Positions 4,701 through 6,485 of a DNA stretch of 6,485 bases are shown in pieces. The DNA lies in the NCBI GenBank assembly GCA_905215795.1, contig CAJMRV010000097.1, positions 1 through 6,485 on the forward strand. Direction: 5' to 3'. Made by a program: the position numbers and the translations under genes. Below the pieces are notes generated by a model. It saw only the letters and a program-made list of their open reading frames with translations. It was not told where the DNA came from and did no database searches. The DNA is from an uncultured bacterium. GTDB taxonomy: Bacteria; Pseudomonadota; Gammaproteobacteria; Burkholderiales; Burkholderiaceae_F. Numbering within the stretch: the stretch's first letter is position 1; every line of letters begins with the position of its first letter.

Positions 4701-6357
4701 CGTCTCGCACCTCGCCGCCGAATCCGCCGAAGCCTCCTCCCGCCGCGGCCGCCGCGCCAAGAAGGAGAGGAAGCCCGTCGCCGTGAAGGCCGCCGGGGAC
4801 GATGAGATCCACACCAGCGTGCGCCCGCTCGCCCAGGCCGTCTCCGGCGTGGTCGCCAAGGGCCTCGCCCCGGCCGCCGAAGCCGCCGAGCCCGTCGTGG
4901 CCGCCGCCGAACCGGCTGAAGTGAAGGCCGCCGCACCGGCCCCGATCGAGGTCCCGCTCGGCGACGAACCCACGGACGCCGCCGGCAACTTCGAGTTCCT
5001 CGTCAAGGCCACGGCCCGCGCCCTCGTTGAGCAGCCCTGGATGAACTGGAGCTTCCGCAACGACCGCGAGGCCTTCGCCGCCGCCGTCGACGAGCTCGAG
5101 TACGCCTGGTGGAGGCTCGGCTTCGACATCAGCCCGTTCAACGCCAACCGCGCCGTGTTCGCCGCGACGCCGCTCGCCCTCGAGTTCCTCGTCAAGAACG
5201 TCGAGGCCGCTCCGGCCGAGGCCGACCGTCCGGCCGCCGAGCTCGACGTGTGCGCCCTCTACGAATCGATCCTCGAGACGTACGGCAGCGAACGCAAGAA
5301 GAGCCTGATCGCCGCCAACTACGGCTTCACCGACTACAAGCTCCTCTCGATGCTCGACTCGTTCGAGTTCAAGCCCCGCACGGCCAAGCTCAAGACGAGC
5401 CGCGCCGACGTGGTGGTCGGCGTCGAGGCGCTCGACTGGATGCTCATGGAGACGACGCCGCGCGTCTACTCCACGGTGCAGACCTTCAAGCGCAAGCACC
5501 CCAAGACGAAGAAGGCCGAATGGCAGCTCCGCCGCCAGCCCGTGCTCTTCCCGTCCGCCCGTGAATACGACTTCGAGGACAGCGCCCTCGACGTCGAGGC
5601 GAGGAGGAAGCTCCTCACCCGCGTCTTCGAGCAGCTCTTCCTCGAGTCGGCCGGTGCCGACACCGAGCAGTTCGCCCGCGACGTGCGCGCCGCGTTCGAC
5701 GCCTGGGCCGCTCATCCCGAGCAGACCGGCGTGAAGACCTTCGACGTGTTCTTCGACGAGGCCGCCCGTGCCGCGCTCGACGAGCTCGGCTACTGGAAGC
5801 GTCCGCTCTCCGGGCGCACGGAGGCCGCCGAGGCCCCGGCCGGCGCCGACGAATTCGTCGAGAAGGCCGTCGCGCTCTTCCACTCCGTGCTCGAGGGCAG
5901 GAACGTCAAGGTGCGCCGCTCGGCCTCCGAAGACGAACTCCCGCGCATGATGGCCGAGGTCTCCCGTGCCCCGCACGAAGAGATCGCCGTCGTCGACGCC
6001 GCCGAGCTGGTCGAGGCCGAGCAGCCCGCTCAAGCCGCCGAGGCCCCCAAGGCCGCCGAGGCCGTCAAGGCGCCCGTCATCGGCACCTCCGCTTCCTCCG
6101 ACGAGGAGCTCGTCCAGGTCCACACCGCCGCCGAATACGGCACGGTCACGGCCTATCCCGTCCAGGTGAACCCCGGCCGCAAGGTCGAGGAACGCGCCTC
6201 GGAAGCCGACGAGGGTGAACTCGTCCAGGTCGAGACCGACCCGGCCAACCGTGGACAGGCCCTCTACGCCGTCCAGGTGAACCCGGGCCGCGCCCCGCGC
6301 GAGACCGCCGCCGTTGAGGAAGGCGAACTCGTGCAGGTCGAGACCAGCAAGGAGTGA
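1786..6357 (+). CDS. rne: Ribonuclease E, unusually long (1523 residues)
   Basis: RNase E is the essential endonuclease that starts mRNA decay, matures rRNA and tRNA, and scaffolds the degradosome. The start MKRMLFNATH matches the E. coli N-terminus (MKRMLINATQ). The frame stays open to a TTG at 1627, but that extension has no family similarity. The order is: RNase H-like part 1 and S1 domain to about 120 (F57, F67); 5' sensor to about 195 (RTAG, R168/T169); a 29-residue insertion (about 199-229); RNase H-like part 2; DNase I-like domain with catalytic D331 (AIDVNSA) and D374 (VIDFIDM); Zn-link CPRC (C432, C435); small domain to about 550. The non-catalytic half has an amphipathic segment (596-611), Arg-rich blocks (629-704, 741-766, 807-819), a Lys/Glu/Ala stretch (846-885), a folded-looking block (about 1064-1378) and LVQVET repeats to the end. 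E. coli RNase E has 1061 residues. Known enolase, RhlB or PNPase microdomains are not recognisable by eye. The catalytic identity is certain; tail functions are inferred. Confidence 0.98.
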   Translation: MKRMLFNATHAEETRVGIVDGQKLIDIDIETAGREARKSNIYKAIVTRIEPSLEACFVNYGEERHGFLPFKEISRQYFKEGVDPRNASIRDAISEGQELIVQVEKEERGNKGAALTTYVSLAGRYLVLMPNNPRGGGVSRRVEGEERQELREAMDKLDLPRGMSTIARTAGIGRTTEELQWDLNYLLKLWKAISGAAQPQYEYTRQVNGRNQTEITTESTKDGRNLKRINPAPFLIVEESNLVVRAIRDYFQPEIKEILVDTDEIYEQARQFMAHVMPDMIGRVKRYREDIPIFTRFQIEHQLETAYSRTVPLPSGGAIVIDHTEALVAIDVNSARSTRGSDIEETAFRTNCEAADEVARQMRLRDLGGLIVIDFIDMVDTKNQRAVEQRLKDALHYDRARVQMGKISRFGLMELSRQRLRPSLSEGNHITCPRCNGVGVIRDTESCALQVLRILQEECLKEHTGSVLAQVPVDVATYLLNEKRNDITKLEARHCVRILLVPNPHLETPHFDIQRVREDDESFDADLSSYKRVEEIDTSSSDDPYAQKRQEDKPQRPRQVPVIKNVLPDPAPVHVEKDAKAAEPAKDEAKASEPAKKGFFRRLFDFFLGSSEEADAAKDEEDKDNKDKRSRGGRSRARRDGLKSRRGDRRGDRRKPRAEGDAKDAEEDSTEERKDRRRGSKKPGAELAPGNKPAKNVRTRRRRKPAEDRAEAGADVDEARDNRDNRDERDGKAAPAEEAPKSRDRRSDRNERRSEKNERNGRDDRRQADAADEEAVKADANVSEEEDARNERAARPEDGDKEQTGETRRRRPRRRRRSPKNAEKQENAAENQDGAAEGMYAEQAGKSEKPEQADKAEKVETLEKVETEVKAEKSDKAEKAEKPARSERNDKQDRPARGRRSERPARAAQQEVSDSGLVQVETVSDAKAVEEAYSAPEPVGRKIEQAPVEKPVELQQVETVAASDDNGSVERYVSHLAAESAEASSRRGRRAKKERKPVAVKAAGDDEIHTSVRPLAQAVSGVVAKGLAPAAEAAEPVVAAAEPAEVKAAAPAPIEVPLGDEPTDAAGNFEFLVKATARALVEQPWMNWSFRNDREAFAAAVDELEYAWWRLGFDISPFNANRAVFAATPLALEFLVKNVEAAPAEADRPAAELDVCALYESILETYGSERKKSLIAANYGFTDYKLLSMLDSFEFKPRTAKLKTSRADVVVGVEALDWMLMETTPRVYSTVQTFKRKHPKTKKAEWQLRRQPVLFPSAREYDFEDSALDVEARRKLLTRVFEQLFLESAGADTEQFARDVRAAFDAWAAHPEQTGVKTFDVFFDEAARAALDELGYWKRPLSGRTEAAEAPAGADEFVEKAVALFHSVLEGRNVKVRRSASEDELPRMMAEVSRAPHEEIAVVDAAELVEAEQPAQAAEAPKAAEAVKAPVIGTSASSDEELVQVHTAAEYGTVTAYPVQVNPGRKVEERASEADEGELVQVETDPANRGQALYAVQVNPGRAPRETAAVEEGELVQVETSKE
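2380..2472 (+). other. Insertion in the catalytic half of RNase E (residues about 199-229)
   Basis: Between the conserved LKLW (187-190) and PAPFLI (231-236) there are 40 residues, against about ten in E. coli RNase E as I remember it. Conserved positions before this point sit at about the E. coli number (R168 here, R169 there), while those after it are shifted by 28 (D331 for D303, C432 for C404). This confirms one insertion of about 29 residues. It is polar and basic, with TRQVNGRNQTE and KDGRNLKR among its segments, and has no cysteine or tryptophan. It falls where the 5' sensor joins the RNase H-like subdomain, so it may form a surface loop or beta-hairpin near the RNA entry side. Confidence 0.75.
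3571..3618 (+). other. Amphipathic membrane-anchor-like segment of RNase E (residues 596-611)
   Basis: KKGFFRRLFDFFLGSS (596-611) is the only strongly hydrophobic stretch in the first 500 residues of the tail. It alternates aromatic and aliphatic residues with basic ones. It corresponds in position and composition to segment A of E. coli RNase E (about residues 565-585), the amphipathic helix that attaches the enzyme to the inner membrane. The functional assignment is by analogy. Confidence 0.7.
4345..4423 (+). repeat. Direct repeats encoding a DKAEK-rich charged stretch
   Basis: The 16-base sequence GACAAGGCTGAAAAGG occurs at 4345-4360 and 4408-4423, 63 bases (21 codons) apart and in frame. 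A partial copy, AAGGCTGAAAAG, lies at 4393-4404. The encoded stretch (residues about 846-885) repeats EK, AEK and VET units and should be a highly charged, helix-prone linker. The exact DNA repeats, with GCT/GAA codons instead of the usual GCC/GAG, point to recent local duplication. Confidence 0.7.
4975..5919 (+). other. Predicted folded domain embedded in the RNase E tail (residues about 1064-1378)
   Basis: The flanking tail is almost free of Trp, Phe, Tyr and Cys, whereas this 315-residue block contains many. Examples are EQPWMNWSF (1082-1090), YAWWRLGF (1106-1113), CALYESILETY (1156-1166), ALDWMLMETT (1215-1224) and VFFDEAARAALDELGYW (1321-1337). It alternates probable amphipathic helices with a central basic part (TFKRKHPKTKKAEWQLRRQ, 1233-1251). 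I do not recognise the family, and E. coli RNase E has nothing comparable in its tail. It stays in frame with rne, with the same GC-rich codon use, so it is part of the protein and not a separate or broken gene. Possible roles are a protein-protein or RNA-binding module of the degradosome; the sequence does not decide. Confidence 0.65.
6106..6345 (+). repeat. C-terminal ELVQVET / VQVNPGR repeats of RNase E
   Basis: Two near-identical modules of 37 and 36 residues (1441-1477 and 1478-1513) each begin ELVQV(H/E)T, contain Y(P/A)VQVNPGR, and end in an acidic linker. A third copy is only ELVQVETSKE at the very C-terminus. At the DNA level GTCCAGGTGAACCC recurs in both full modules. Related copies lie before the folded block (LVQVETV at 917-923 followed by PVGRKIEQ, and LQQVETV at 954-960). 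A conserved short motif at the extreme C-terminus fits a partner-binding peptide, as the PNPase-binding end does in E. coli; this is inference. Confidence 0.75.
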
Positions 6358-6369
6358 CTAGTTAGGTCA

Positions 6370-6396
6370 CGCCGGATCCCCGCCGGGGGTCCGGCG
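6370..6396 (+). terminator. Strong GC hairpin after rne, possible terminator
   Basis: CGCCGGATCCCC (6370-6381) pairs with GGGGGTCCGGCG (6385-6396): twelve pairs including one T-G wobble, loop GCC. It begins 13 bases after the rne stop codon. No T-run follows (the next bases are ACGCTGAAATG), so it lacks the second half of an intrinsic terminator. It may act as a 3'-end stabilising stem or with Rho. Its position after the gene makes a transcript-end role likely. Confidence 0.5.
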
Positions 6397-6430
6397 ACGC
6401 TGAAATGAAACGAGGCTCCGGAACCCAACG

Positions 6431-6476
6431 TCCCAAATTCCCGCCTGCTAGATACACTTTTAGGCGGGTAATGGGA
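6431..6476. repeat. Interrupted dyad near window end
   Basis: CCCGCCT (6440-6446) pairs perfectly with AGGCGGG (6462-6468), and outside it TCCCA (6431-6435) pairs with TGGGA (6472-6476). Small AT-rich internal loops separate the two stems, and the central loop is 15 bases and AT-rich. It could be a second termination structure, an operator or the leader of the next gene. Downstream sequence is needed to tell. Confidence 0.45.
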
Positions 6477-6485
6477 TCTCGAGTT

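Noticed and set aside
1798..6123. Very long open frame (1441 codons) on the minus strand opposite rne
   Set aside because: It is the antisense shadow of a high-GC gene: its translation is a Gly/Leu/Val/Asp/Ala-rich mirror of the rne codons, with no recognisable motif or start signal.
6405..6485. ATG at 6405 opening a frame to the window end (MKRGSGTQRP...)
   Set aside because: No Shine-Dalgarno sequence precedes it, the frame runs through the dyad at 6431-6476, the peptide is not recognisable, and 27 codons are too few to judge.

Overview
The window is GC-rich and holds two divergently arranged genes of a proteobacterium. The first 371 bases are the 5' end of rluC (23S rRNA pseudouridine synthase) on the minus strand. 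Positions 1786-6357 on the plus strand are a complete, very long ribonuclease E gene (rne, 1523 codons). The divergent rluC/rne pair is a known proteobacterial arrangement. The catalytic half of the RNase E is of betaproteobacterial (Burkholderiales) type as far as I can judge from remembered sequences. The high GC, long tail and C-terminal motifs suggest, less securely, a Sutterella-like gut lineage.

Between the two start codons lie about 1.4 kb (372-1785) with no recognisable gene, tRNA or known structured RNA. This is long for a divergent promoter region. It contains at least ten short, perfect or near-perfect GC-rich hairpins. Two of them lie within 170 bases of the rne start, one carrying a run of six T in its loop. 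In E. coli, RNase E autoregulates through a structured 5' untranslated leader. By analogy the region is best read as the promoter plus a long structured rne leader, but no convincing -35/-10 pair is visible.

The RNase E has the standard catalytic N-terminal half: S1, 5' sensor, RNase H-like, DNase I-like with both catalytic aspartates, Zn-link CPRC and small domain. It also has a roughly 29-residue insertion at the junction of the 5' sensor and RNase H-like subdomain. The C-terminal half starts with an amphipathic membrane-anchor-like segment, followed by alternating Arg-rich and Glu/Lys/Ala-rich low-complexity sequence. An unexpected block rich in aromatic and hydrophobic residues (about residues 1064-1378) then interrupts the tail and looks like a folded domain. 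It is flanked on both sides by copies of a short LVQVET repeat. This embedded domain is the most interesting object in the window.

After rne there is a strong 12-bp GC hairpin without a following T-run, then a second interrupted dyad close to the window end. The next gene lies outside the window.
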